From NCBI GenBank assembly GCA_001570385.1, contig BBYL01000026.1, positions 62,001 to 126,000 of the forward strand: a DNA stretch of 64,000 nt, given 5' to 3'. Shown here in pieces: positions 16,629-24,721 of the stretch. The position numbers and the translations under genes were made by a program. The notes beneath the pieces were generated by a model. The model had not been told where the DNA came from and searched no databases. It worked only from the letters and a program-made list of their open reading frames with translations. The stretch comes from Microtetraspora glauca (lineage in GTDB: Bacteria > Actinomycetota > Actinomycetes > Streptosporangiales > Streptosporangiaceae). Position 1 is the first letter of the stretch. Each line of letters begins with the position of its first letter.

Positions 16629-17195
16629 CTCCTCCGGAGTGGGGCGGAGCTCCAGGCCCGGCTTCTCCAGGAGGTCGAACGCCTCCTGGACGTCCGCCGT
16701 CCAGGAGATGGCGTCGAAGACGCCCGGCCGGGTGAAGCCCTGGTCGTACAGGCCGTCCACCAGCTCGCGCAGCGGCGTGTAGAGCCCCCACGGGTCGAGC
16801 AGGACCAGCGGCTTCTCGTGCATCCCCAGCACGCGGGAGGTCCAGATCTCGAAGAGCTCCTCCAACGTGCCGATGCCTCCGGGGAGGACCAGGAAGGCAT
16901 CGGACCTGGCGTCCATGAGGCCTTTGCGCTGCCGCATGTCGTCAGTGACGATCAGCTCGTCCGAGTCGGTGTCGGCGATCTCGATGTCCACCAGCACCCT
17001 GGGGATCACGCCGACGGTGCGGCCGCCGCCCCGCCGCGTCGCCCGCGCGACGGCTCCCATGCAGGAGACGATCGCTCCCCCGCTGACCAGCCCGTGGCCG
17101 CGCCTGGCGATCTCCTCTCCCACCTCCGTCGCGAGATCCACGTATTTGGGGTCGATCTTCTGACTGGAGGAACAGAACACGCAGATGAACATCAC
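16605..17195 (-). CDS. LOG family (TIGR00730) Rossmann-fold protein
   Basis: The 196-residue protein is a lysine-decarboxylase-like LOG protein, with the signature PGGIGTLEELFE near residue 105 and an N-terminal ICVFCSSSQKIDPKYVDLA that contacts nucleotide. LOG enzymes release cytokinin or other purine bases from ribose-5-phosphate nucleotides; the bacterial substrate is often AMP-like. The GTG start at 17195 or ATG at 17192 both have AAGGTGGAG. Its last 24 nt overlap the end of the FolP-like gene. Confidence 0.87.
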   Translation of the reverse strand: MMFICVFCSSSQKIDPKYVDLATEVGEEIARRGHGLVSGGAIVSCMGAVARATRRGGGRTVGVIPRVLVDIEIADTDSDELIVTDDMRQRKGLMDARSDAFLVLPGGIGTLEELFEIWTSRVLGMHEKPLVLLDPWGLYTPLRELVDGLYDQGFTRPGVFDAISWTADVQEAFDLLEKPGLELRPTPEELGEATPS

Positions 17196-17331
17196 TCCAC
17201 CTTAGAGCCAGGGGCCGGACCGAGTTCGGGACGAACCCGTGGATGGGCCGGACTCACTGGGCCGGACTCACTGGGCCGGGCACGGGCGCGGCTACTGGGC
17301 TTGGGGTACTGTGCCCGGCTGCTGGGCCCGG

Positions 17332-18129
17332 CTACTGGGCGTCGCCGACCGTGTGGCGGGCGGCGACCTCCTCGCGCCGCGCCGTACCGGCCTGCTGCTG
17401 CCGGTCGGCCGCCACGATGATGTCCACCGCCGCGTCCGGGTCGTCGGTGATCTGGATCAGGTCGACGTCGTGCGGGGAGACCTTGCCGGCCGTGACGAGC
17501 GTGGTGCGGATCCAGTCGATCAGCGGCGCCCAGAACTCGGTGCCCATCAGGACCACAGGGAACGAGGTGACCTTGCGCGTCTGGACCAGGGTGAGCGCTT
17601 CGAAGAGCTCGTCGAGCGTCCCGAACCCGCCGGGAAGGGTCACGAATCCGGAGGAGTACTTGACGAACATCGTCTTGCGCACAAAGAAGTAGCGGAACTC
17701 GACGCCGAGATCGACGTACTCGTTCATGTGCTGCTCATGCGGCAGCTCGATGCCGAGGCCGACCGAGACCCCGCCACTCTCCAGGGCGCCCTTGTTGGCC
17801 GCCTCCATCACGCCGGGACCGCCTCCGGTGATCACGGCGAAACCGGCTTCGGCGAGCGCCCGGCCGAGCCGCACGCCCATCTCGTATTCCTTGGAATCAC
17901 GGCCGGTGCGGGCGGAGCCGAAGACGGTGACCGCCGGCGGGAGTTCGGCGAGCGCGCCGAAACCCTCGACGAACTCCGACTGGATGCGCAGCACCCGCCA
18001 CGGGTCCATGTGAAGCCAGTCCGTGGGCCCTCTGCGGTCGAGAAGCCGCTGGTCATAGGTGGAATCGGTAACCATGCTGCCGCGGAGGACGGAGGGGCCC
18101 TGGCGGCGTTCCCGGCGGATCGTAGTCAT
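17332..18129 (-). CDS. LOG family (TIGR00730) protein, larger paralogue
   Basis: The 265-residue protein carries the same LOG core as its neighbour: TGGGPGVMEAANKGA near residue 104 and LPGGFGTLDELFEALT near 165. The extended N-terminus with PTDWLHMDPWRVLRIQSEFVEGFGAL is typical of the Rv1205-like subfamily. Start: ATG at 18129 is chosen; upstream bases lack a ribosome site and a GTG 9 nt further upstream is possible. The two LOG genes are in tandem but separated by 136 nt holding short GGGC-rich repeats. Confidence 0.86.
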   Translation of the reverse strand: MTTIRRERRQGPSVLRGSMVTDSTYDQRLLDRRGPTDWLHMDPWRVLRIQSEFVEGFGALAELPPAVTVFGSARTGRDSKEYEMGVRLGRALAEAGFAVITGGGPGVMEAANKGALESGGVSVGLGIELPHEQHMNEYVDLGVEFRYFFVRKTMFVKYSSGFVTLPGGFGTLDELFEALTLVQTRKVTSFPVVLMGTEFWAPLIDWIRTTLVTAGKVSPHDVDLIQITDDPDAAVDIIVAADRQQQAGTARREEVAARHTVGDAQ

Positions 18130-18227
18130 GTCGATCACGCTAGCCCAGCAGTCAAAATAATCTTGAAAAATCGCGGAACCGGGATTCAACCAGGCCACGT
18201 CTAACAGGCGAGGGTGCTGCTCGGGAT

Positions 18228-18273
18228 GAAAGTGGCTTTCCCCGCCAAATGGCCGGCGAGGAAAGCCACTTTC
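18228..18273. terminator. Long perfect stem-loop downstream of dapE
   Basis: GAAAGTGGCTTTCC (18228-18241) and GGAAAGCCACTTTC (18260-18273) form a perfect 14-bp stem. The 18-nt loop holds a smaller CCGCC/GGCG pairing. It lies 72 nt past the dapE stop and is followed on the plus strand by TTCATTT. It also lies upstream of the second LOG gene, so it insulates the two units. Confidence 0.72.
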
Positions 18274-18297
18274 TTCATTTCGGCGCCGATCCGGCCG

Positions 18298-18339
18298 AAC
18301 AGATCCGCGCGAACAGATCCGCGCGAACAGATCCGCGCG
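18298..18339. repeat. Three exact 14-bp tandem repeats
   Basis: The unit aacagatccgcgcg occurs three times head to tail (18298-18311, 18312-18325, 18326-18339), just past the dapE stop. It is noncoding and probably a slippage product. No function can be read. Confidence 0.85.
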
Positions 18340-18345
18340 GGTGGA

Positions 18346-19416
18346 TCAGGACAGCCAGGCGGTCATCCGCGCTTCACATTCGATGATCTTGGAAAGCTCG
18401 GCGTGCTCGTCGCGCCGGTGCGCCAGGTTCGGATCGCCGGGACCGTAGTTGACGGCGGGGATGCCGAGCGCCGAGAAACGGGCGACGTCGGTCCAGCCGT
18501 ACTTGGCCCTGGGGACGCCGCCGACGGCCTCGGCGAAGCGGGCCGCCACCGGATGGGTCAGCCCCGGCCGGGCGGCGGGGGCCGCGTCGGTGAACCGCAC
18601 CTCGAACCCGGCGAAGACCTCGCGGACGTGGTCCTGCGCCTGCTCGACCGACAGGTCGGGGGCGAAGCGGTAGTTGACCGTCACCACGCACTCGTCGGGG
18701 ATCACGTTGCCCGCCACCCCGCCGCGGATCGCGACCGCGTTGAGGCCCTCGTGGTACTCCAGGCCCTCGACGACCGGACGCCTCGGTTCGTACGCGTTGA
18801 GCAGGTCGAGGACCGGCGCGGCGGCGTGGATGGCGTTGGCGCCCTGCCACGACCTGGCGCTGTGGGCGCGCACCCCGTGCGTGGAGATCTCGGCCCGCAG
18901 CGTGCCCTGGCAACCGCCCTCGATCAGGCCGTGCGTCGGCTCCATCAGCACCGCGAAGTCGCCGGTCAGCCAATCGGGATGGTTGCGGGTGAGCCTGAGC
19001 AGCCCGCTGCGCTCGGCCTCGATCTCCTCGCAGTCGTAGAACACGAAGGTGAGGTCGCGGTTCGGCGTCTCCAGCAGACACAGCTTGAGCATGACGGCGA
19101 CGGCGCACTTCATGTCGGAGGTGCCGCATCCGTAGATGAGGTCGCCCTCCACCCGCGAGGGCAGATTGCCCGCCACGGGCACGGTGTCCACGTGCCCGGC
19201 GATCACGACCCGCTCCGCGCGGCCGAGGGCTGTACGCGCGACGAGGGCGTCACCGTCCCTGTCGACGGACAGGTGCCCCAGGGGACGCAGCGCCTCCTCG
19301 ATCGCGTCGACGATCGCCTTCTCGTCTCCGCTGACCGACTCGATGTCCACCAGACGCGCCGTCAGCGCGGTCACGTCGTCGTTCAGGTCCACATCCATGT
19401 CCAGCCGCATGGTCAC
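18346..19416 (-). CDS. dapE: Succinyl-diaminopimelate desuccinylase
   Basis: The 356-residue M20 metallopeptidase-fold enzyme removes succinate from N-succinyl-LL-diaminopimelate in lysine and peptidoglycan-precursor synthesis. Metal ligands are visible in AGHVDTVP, YGCGTSDMKCAV, YDCEEIEAE and VLMEPTHG, with the dimerisation domain in the middle (THGVRAHSARSWQGANA). The first codons GTG-ACC-ATG-CGG leave three possible starts. It is separated from dapC by two other genes, all on the minus strand. Confidence 0.93.
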   Translation of the reverse strand: MTMRLDMDVDLNDDVTALTARLVDIESVSGDEKAIVDAIEEALRPLGHLSVDRDGDALVARTALGRAERVVIAGHVDTVPVAGNLPSRVEGDLIYGCGTSDMKCAVAVMLKLCLLETPNRDLTFVFYDCEEIEAERSGLLRLTRNHPDWLTGDFAVLMEPTHGLIEGGCQGTLRAEISTHGVRAHSARSWQGANAIHAAAPVLDLLNAYEPRRPVVEGLEYHEGLNAVAIRGGVAGNVIPDECVVTVNYRFAPDLSVEQAQDHVREVFAGFEVRFTDAAPAARPGLTHPVAARFAEAVGGVPRAKYGWTDVARFSALGIPAVNYGPGDPNLAHRRDEHAELSKIIECEARMTAWLS

Positions 19417-19428
19417 CGAGCCTATCCC

Positions 19429-20235
19429 TCAGAGGACCCGGACCTTGCTGGCCTCGGACGCCTTCTCCGACGCCAGCCAGCCGTCGTGTCCGTCGGCGGC
19501 CGTCCACGACAGTCCGTCGTACCGGATCTCGCGCAGGCCGTACCGCTGGGCGTGGGTGACGTACCAGCCGGCGACCAGCCAGGCCCGCTTGGCCGCCGTG
19601 TCGTCGCCCAACTCGCGGCGCAACTGCTTGCGCGCCTCCTCCGGACGGAAGTCGACCGGCTTCTCCGGCGGCGGGTACCAGCAGCGCACCGCCTTCGGGA
19701 CACGCCCGGAGAACGCGCCGGCCAGGATCCTGGCCTGCATCTCGTGCTGGGCGTACGCCGAGCCGTCCGCGGAACGCTGGACGGCCTGCGCCGCCTCGTG
19801 CAGCGACATCCTGCGGTAGTTCTTGACCTTCTCCAGGGCGACGAAGAACTTCCTGGTCGCGTAGACGGGGTCCTGGAGCTGCGCGGGGGTGCCCCATCCC
19901 TGAGAGGGCCGTTGCTGGAAGACGCCCACCGAGTCGCGGTCGCCGTAGGGCAGGTTCGCGAGCTTGGACTCCTGGATGGCCGTCACGTACGCGATCTGAA
20001 GGGCCCGCTCGGGCAGTCCGCGCCGCGCCGCGACGGCGGCGATGGTGGCGGCGATCTCCGACTGGTCGATGTCCAGGTCGAGCGTGCCGTCCGATGTGGT
20101 GATCTTGCAGTGTTCCCCGAGTGCGAACGGCTTGGCGCGCCCAAGCAGGTAGTAGGCGCCGAAGAAGATGCCTCCCCCGAGGACGACGACGATGGCCACG
20201 ATGGCCAGCGCCGTACGTGAGACATGTCCCGTCAC
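19429..20235 (-). CDS. Membrane-anchored lytic transglycosylase-like protein
   Basis: The 268-residue protein has an N-terminal membrane helix (TALAIVAIVVVLGGGIFFGAYYLL) and a lysozyme-like domain: AYVTAIQESKLANLPYGDRDSVGVFQQRPSQGWGTPAQLQDP contains the Glu and GVFQQRPSQGWGT pattern seen in transglycosylase-like actinobacterial proteins. Peptidoglycan cleavage is inferred, not proved. GTG at 20235 is chosen because GAGG lies 8 nt upstream and an 10-nt gap separates it from the previous gene; a longer frame to 20457 would overlap that gene. Confidence 0.78.
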   Translation of the reverse strand: MTGHVSRTALAIVAIVVVLGGGIFFGAYYLLGRAKPFALGEHCKITTSDGTLDLDIDQSEIAATIAAVAARRGLPERALQIAYVTAIQESKLANLPYGDRDSVGVFQQRPSQGWGTPAQLQDPVYATRKFFVALEKVKNYRRMSLHEAAQAVQRSADGSAYAQHEMQARILAGAFSGRVPKAVRCWYPPPEKPVDFRPEEARKQLRRELGDDTAAKRAWLVAGWYVTHAQRYGLREIRYDGLSWTAADGHDGWLASEKASEASKVRVL

Positions 20236-20245
20236 TCGACAGACC

Positions 20246-20863
20246 TCACGAAGGCCGCTCCACCGTGATCGACCCCGGCGGCAGCGGATGCGCGTACGAG
20301 GCGGCCCACGTGCCGCCCTGGACCCGCCGGAAGGCCAGCAGCCGTCCGTCGTTCGCGCGGTAGTGGGCGAAGTCCAGCAGGCCGCGGTCGGGCAGGCCAG
20401 TGGTCCCCTCGGCGCGGAACGCGACCGTGCCGCGTTGTACGGGCGAGAACTCCGCACCCTCCATCATCAGCGTGCTCTTGGCGGGCACCATGCCCTCGGT
20501 GGGGACCGTGGTCCACAGCAGGACCTCCAGATGTCCGGCTCCGTCGGCGCCCGGCTCTCGGCGCTCCTCCACGGACAACCACTGGTAGCGGCGGTTGCCC
20601 TCGTCGAGGAGGTATTCGGTCCGCTGCTCGCCCTGCCGGGACAGATGGAGCGCGCCGATGGCGCGGAAGCGGACACCCGCGCAGTGCACGGTGTCGGTCA
20701 CCTTGATGGTGCGGGGATCGAAGTACGCGGGGCCGGGGGCCTGGACCGCTCTGGCCGGCGGCGTCCGCGTCCGCCCGGACCTCGTCGTGGTGAGGAACGC
20801 GCCCAGCACGACGACGAGTGTCACGACGCTCAAGGTGAGCACCACCACTGCCGTCGCCGTCAT
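20246..20863 (-). CDS. DUF4178-like membrane-anchored protein
   Basis: The 205-residue protein has one N-terminal helix (VVVLTLSVVTLVVVLGAFL) and a beta-rich body with RTEYLLDEGNRRYQWLSVEER, which resembles the DUF4178 pattern (YLL...W..E). The function is unknown. It sits 10 nt upstream of the transglycosylase-like gene, and 12 nt downstream of dapC, so these form one minus-strand unit. Confidence 0.7.
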   Translation of the reverse strand: MTATAVVVLTLSVVTLVVVLGAFLTTTRSGRTRTPPARAVQAPGPAYFDPRTIKVTDTVHCAGVRFRAIGALHLSRQGEQRTEYLLDEGNRRYQWLSVEERREPGADGAGHLEVLLWTTVPTEGMVPAKSTLMMEGAEFSPVQRGTVAFRAEGTTGLPDRGLLDFAHYRANDGRLLAFRRVQGGTWAASYAHPLPPGSITVERPS

Positions 20864-20874
20864 GCCGGGCGATC

Positions 20875-21954
20875 CTACTGGAGGCGGAGCACAGCCGCAT
20901 TTATCCGCTCATCTGTGGCGGTCACCGCGATCCGGACATGCTTCGCACCGGCCACGCCGTAGAAGTCGCCCGGCGCGGCCAGGATGCCGAGCCCGGCCAG
21001 GGCCTCCACCTGGTCCCAGCAGCCCCTGCCGTCCGTCGCCCACAGGTAGAGCCCGGCCGTGGAGTGCTCGACCCGCCAGCCCGCGCCTTCGAGCGCGGGG
21101 CGCAGCACGGCGCGGCGGCGGGCGTACCGCTCCCGCTGCTCGTCGGCGTGCGCGTCGTCGTCCAGTACCGCGGCCATGGCGGCCTGGACGGGAGCGGCCA
21201 TCATCATCCCGGCGTGCTTGCGCATCTCCAGGAGCCGCTTGATCAGCGCCGGATCCCCCGCGGCGAAGCCCGCGCGGTAACCGGCCAGGTTGGATCGCTT
21301 CGACAGCGAGTGCACCGCGAGCAGTCCCTCGTGCGAGCCGCCGCAGACGTCGGGGTGGAGGATCGAGACCGGGCTCTCCTCCCAGCCGAGTTCCAGGTAG
21401 CACTCGTCGGACGCGACCACGGCGCCGCGCTCGCGCGCCCAGTCGACGACCTTGCGGAGGTGTTCCGCCGGGAGCACCCGGCCGGTCGGGTTCGACGGGG
21501 AGTTCACCCAGACGAGCGGGACCCGCTCGGGACCGAGCGCCAGCAGGCCGTCCGTGGCGTACGGCGTGGCCCCGGCCAGCCGGGCGCCCACGTCGTAGGT
21601 CGGATAGGCCAGCTCGGGGAACAGCACGTGCTCGCCGGGCCGTACGCCGAGGAGGGTGGGCAGCCAGGCCACCAGCTCCTTGGAACCGATGGTGGGCAGG
21701 ATGTCCGCCGCGTCGACCCGGACGCCGTGCCTGCGCGCCAACCAGCCCGCGGCCGCCTCGCGCAGCCGCGGCGTGCCGTACGTCAGCGGGTAGCCGGGAC
21801 TGTCGGCCGCCTCGGTGAGAGCCTTCTGCGCCACGAGGGGCACCGGGTCGACCGGAGTGCCGACCGAGAGGTCGACGATCCCATCCGGGTGCGCCAGCGC
21901 CCTCTCCTTGTACGGCGTGAGCCGATCCCAGGGGAAGTCCGGCAACGAGATCAA
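20875..21954 (-). CDS. dapC: Succinyldiaminopimelate aminotransferase DapC
   Basis: The 359-residue PLP-dependent fold-type I aminotransferase has the Lys of SLSKRSNLAGYRAGF (near residue 218) that binds PLP, the NSPSNPTGRVLP motif near 157 and the SDECYLELGWE motif near 182. DapC transfers the amino group to N-succinyl-2-amino-6-ketopimelate. It is the standard neighbour of fdxA in actinobacteria and works in the same pathway as dapE 1.5 kb away. Confidence 0.92.
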   Translation of the reverse strand: MISLPDFPWDRLTPYKERALAHPDGIVDLSVGTPVDPVPLVAQKALTEAADSPGYPLTYGTPRLREAAAGWLARRHGVRVDAADILPTIGSKELVAWLPTLLGVRPGEHVLFPELAYPTYDVGARLAGATPYATDGLLALGPERVPLVWVNSPSNPTGRVLPAEHLRKVVDWARERGAVVASDECYLELGWEESPVSILHPDVCGGSHEGLLAVHSLSKRSNLAGYRAGFAAGDPALIKRLLEMRKHAGMMMAAPVQAAMAAVLDDDAHADEQRERYARRRAVLRPALEGAGWRVEHSTAGLYLWATDGRGCWDQVEALAGLGILAAPGDFYGVAGAKHVRIAVTATDERINAAVLRLQ

Positions 21955-22022
21955 AGGTGCCCCCTAGTCATCACGAATCCGCCCATCGAGCCTGGACGCT
22001 CAATGGGCGGAGTCTCCCCTGG

Positions 22023-22349
22023 TCAGTGGTCCTCGCCCTGCGGCGGAAGCGCGGCGACGACGGGGTGGTCCTTCTCGATCTTGCCGACCTTGGAGGCCCC
22101 GCCCGGGGAGCCGAGCTCCTCGAAGAACTCCACGTTGGCCTTGTAGAAGTCCTTCCACTGCTCGGGAAGGTCGTCCTCGTAGAAGATCGCCTCGACGGGG
22201 CAGACCGGCTCACAGGCTCCGCAGTCCACGCACTCGTCGGGGTGGATGTAGAGCATCCGGTTGCCCTCGTAGATGCAATCGACGGGGCACTCCTCGATGC
22301 ACGCCTTGTCCAGGACGTCCACGCAAGGCTGCGCGATGACGTACGTCAC
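22023..22349 (-). CDS. fdxA: 7Fe ferredoxin
   Basis: The 108-residue protein is a [3Fe-4S][4Fe-4S] ferredoxin. Cysteines at 9, 17 and 50 and at 21, 40, 43 and 46 match the Azotobacter FdI ligand pattern, in CVDVLDKACIEECPVDC and CVDCGACEPVCPVE. It carries electrons, probably for cytochromes P450 or iron-sulfur enzymes. The GTG at 22349 has AAGGAG 7 nt upstream. It is directly upstream of dapC. Confidence 0.94.
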   Translation of the reverse strand: MTYVIAQPCVDVLDKACIEECPVDCIYEGNRMLYIHPDECVDCGACEPVCPVEAIFYEDDLPEQWKDFYKANVEFFEELGSPGGASKVGKIEKDHPVVAALPPQGEDH

Positions 22350-22448
22350 CTTCGGGCTCCTTCTGGTTGGCACGATTCGACCGCGGGTTGTTCAGACCTA
22401 GTATTGCGTTGCCCACCCACTGGCTGAAACGGGAGGGGGACAATCGGC

Positions 22449-22670
22449 GTGACCCCTCGGTTCGGAGCCCGGTTCGTCGTCGCGATAACCCCGGCTGACG
22501 TGGGGAAAAGGGTGACCACGCGGCGCGTGGTGCCCGGTGGTTTCGGCGACGCCGTCGGCGTGTTGGAGGCGTGGAGCGGCGGCGTGCTGGCCGTGCGCAA
22601 GCGGGACGGGACCCTCGTGGAGATCGCGGAGGAGAGCCTGGTCGCGGCCAAAGTGGTACCGCCCAGGTAA
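22449..22670 (+). CDS. Stand-alone SH3-like domain of a GNAT-type protein
   Basis: The 73-residue protein (ITPADVGKRVTTRRVVPGG, GDAVGVLEAWSGGVLAVRKRDGTLVEIAEESLVAAKVVPPR) matches the N-terminal domain of Rv0428c-like acetyltransferases. The usual GNAT domain that follows KVVP is absent; the frame stops after PPR and the next 73 nt carry no GNAT sequence. It may be a truncated relic or a free domain. GGAGGGGG lies about 9 nt before the GTG. It is divergent from fdxA. Confidence 0.65.
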   Translation: MTPRFGARFVVAITPADVGKRVTTRRVVPGGFGDAVGVLEAWSGGVLAVRKRDGTLVEIAEESLVAAKVVPPR

Positions 22671-22743
22671 ATCCCGCGCGTGCTCGGTAAACCCCGCGCG
22701 TGCCTCCTCGACCACCGGGAGCACCACGTACAGTATTCGGCGG

Positions 22744-23820
22744 GTGACCAAACGTGCCAGCGTTGCCGCGATCCTCCTCGTCTCGGCCGTCGCCGCCGCC
22801 TGCTCCGCTTCGGCGCAGGAGCCCAAGCAACTGCCGCCCGCGAACGTGCACGCCGCCGGCCTGAACGGCTTCGGCGGCATGGAGGGGCTGGTCGCCGCCG
22901 CCCGCAAGGAGGGCGCGCTCACCGTCATCGGGCTGCCGCACACCTGGGTCAACTACGGGCACATCATCGAGCGGTTCTCCGAGGAGTACGGCATCAAGGT
23001 GACGGAGCTGCGGCCCGACGCCAACAGCCAGCAGCAGGTCGCCGCGGCGGCCACGAAGACGCCCCCTGACGTGTTCGACCTGAACCTGGACGTGGCGGTG
23101 GCCAACGCCGAGAAGTTCGCGCCGTACAAGGTGGCGGGCTGGCAGGACATCCCCGACGACCTCAAGGAGGGCGGGGGGCTCTGGTACGCCGCGTACGGCG
23201 GCTACATGTCCATCGGCTACGACCCGCGCAAGATGGCCGCGCCCGCGTCCTACGCGGCGCTGAACAAGCAGGGCGTCACGGTGGCCCTCCCCGGTGACCC
23301 GCTGCGCACCGCGTCCGCCTTCAGCGGGGTCATGGCGACCTCACTCAGGAAGGGCAAGACGAACCCCGCCCGCGGAGTCGACTTCTTCGCCGGGATCAAG
23401 AAGTCGGGCGCGCTCGCCGCCCCCGAGCAGGCCACGGCGGTGGTCGACTGGGACTACCTGAACCTGGCGCGTTCCGCGGCCACGACGCAGAACGGCAAGC
23501 CGACCTGGTTGGTGACGATCCCACACGACGCGGTCCTCGCCTCCTACTACGTCCAGGCGATCAACAAGAAGGCGCCGCATCCGGCCGCCGCCCGCCTCTG
23601 GCAGGAGTTCCTGCTGTCCGACGACGGCCAGAACCTCTATCTCCGGGGGTACGCCCGCCCGGTACGGATGGAGGCCATGGAGATGCGCAAGACGCTCGAC
23701 CGCGACGCCGCCGGCAAGCTGCCCAAGGCGGTCGGGACACCGGTGATCCTCACGATTCCCGAGCAGGACGCCGCGAAGACCTACCTGCAGAAGCACTGGG
23801 CCCGGCAAATCGGCTCATAG
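22744..23820 (+). CDS. ABC transporter substrate-binding lipoprotein (orphan)
   Basis: The 358-residue protein has a lipoprotein signal (LLVSAVAAAC, Cys at residue 20) and an extracellular periplasmic-binding fold with VIGLPHTWVNYGHIIERFSEEYGIKV and an AVVDWDYLNLARS segment, like iron, phosphonate or polyamine binding proteins (family 1/PotD-AfuA type). The substrate cannot be named. No permease or ATPase gene is near, so it would have to pair with a distant transporter. The GTG at 22744 starts the signal peptide directly. Confidence 0.78.
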   Translation: MTKRASVAAILLVSAVAAACSASAQEPKQLPPANVHAAGLNGFGGMEGLVAAARKEGALTVIGLPHTWVNYGHIIERFSEEYGIKVTELRPDANSQQQVAAAATKTPPDVFDLNLDVAVANAEKFAPYKVAGWQDIPDDLKEGGGLWYAAYGGYMSIGYDPRKMAAPASYAALNKQGVTVALPGDPLRTASAFSGVMATSLRKGKTNPARGVDFFAGIKKSGALAAPEQATAVVDWDYLNLARSAATTQNGKPTWLVTIPHDAVLASYYVQAINKKAPHPAAARLWQEFLLSDDGQNLYLRGYARPVRMEAMEMRKTLDRDAAGKLPKAVGTPVILTIPEQDAAKTYLQKHWARQIGS

Positions 23821-23877
23821 CGGTCGCGAGTTCGGCGACGCCGTAAAGTGTGTCACACACGAGAATGCGAGCCGATC

Positions 23878-24654
23878 TTGCGATACGAAACCCCCAGTCT
23901 CACGCGGTGGAACGCTCGCGCCTACGACAGCTCCTTCGGCTATGTGTCGGCCCAGGGAGTGCCGCTGGTGGAGCTGCTCGACCCGCAGCCGGGTGAGCGT
24001 GTCCTCGACCTCGGCTGCGGCACCGGCGTGCTCACCGCCGAGATCGCCAAGCGGGGCGCGAGCGTCCTGGGCATCGACGGCTCCACCGCCATGATCGAGA
24101 CGGCCATCGCGCAATATCCCGGCCTGGACTTCACCATCGGATACGGCGACGACTTCACGGTGGCCCAGCCGTACGACGCGGTGTTCTCGAACGCGGCGCT
24201 GCACTGGATGAGCCGCGACCCCGACGCCGTGATCTCGTGTGTGCGGATGGCTCTGCGCCCGGGGGGCAGGTTCGTCGCCGAGCTGGGCGGCGCGGGCAAC
24301 TGCGCCACGCTGACGTCCGCGATGCGCACCGCCTGGCGGGAGCACGGGCTGCGCGAGCCGGAGCTCCCGTGGTACTTCCCCACCCCCGCCGAGTACGCCC
24401 TCCGGCTGGAGAAGGGCGGTTTCACGGTGCGCATCCTGGAGTACGTCGACCGCCCCACCCCGTTGGACGAGTGTCCGGGCGGCGCGGCCGACTGGGTGCG
24501 GATGTTCGCCGGATCGCTGCTCGACGGGGTGCCGCCCGCACTCGTGGAACCGCTTCTGCGCAGGGTGAACGAGCTCGCCGCCCCCGCGCTCAGGCGGGAG
24601 TCCGGATGGGTGGCCGACTACGTACGTCTCCGTTTCGCCGCTGTTCGTCGCTGA
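23878..24654 (+). CDS. Class I SAM-dependent methyltransferase
   Basis: The about 258-residue protein has motif I VLDLGCGTGVLTAEIA near residue 42, LGIDGSTAMIE and the FSNAALHWM segment (trans-aconitate methyltransferase/UbiE type). The acceptor is unknown. A TTG at 23878 is preferred since RYETPSLTRWNARAYDSSF is the natural N-terminus; a GTG at 23848 would add ten residues. It is the last gene before the helicase cassette. Confidence 0.8.
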   Translation: MRYETPSLTRWNARAYDSSFGYVSAQGVPLVELLDPQPGERVLDLGCGTGVLTAEIAKRGASVLGIDGSTAMIETAIAQYPGLDFTIGYGDDFTVAQPYDAVFSNAALHWMSRDPDAVISCVRMALRPGGRFVAELGGAGNCATLTSAMRTAWREHGLREPELPWYFPTPAEYALRLEKGGFTVRILEYVDRPTPLDECPGGAADWVRMFAGSLLDGVPPALVEPLLRRVNELAAPALRRESGWVADYVRLRFAAVRR

Positions 24655-24683
24655 CGAAACTCCCGCTGTGGCAGGGGATTTGT

Positions 24684-24709
24684 CAGACTATGGTCTGGCT
24701 GTACAGACT
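24684..24709. promoter_or_regulatory. CAGACT/GTCTG repeats before the cassette
   Basis: CAGACTATGGTCTG (24684-24697) is an inverted repeat with 5-bp arms, and CAGACT occurs again at 24704-24709. The stretch ends 12 nt before the first gene of the cassette. AGTCTG, the complement, is also found at 29093-29098 before the third gene. The shared motif could be an operator; this is inference. Confidence 0.35.
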
Positions 24710-24721
24710 GATGGGAAAGCG

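Noticed and set aside
18214..20220. 668-residue plus-strand frame across dapE and the transglycosylase-like gene
   Set aside because: It is antisense to two well supported genes and lacks domain similarity.
19429..20457. 342-residue version of the transglycosylase-like protein
   Set aside because: The extra N-terminus is Arg/Ser-rich and overlaps the DUF4178-like gene; the GTG at 20235 directly precedes a membrane helix.
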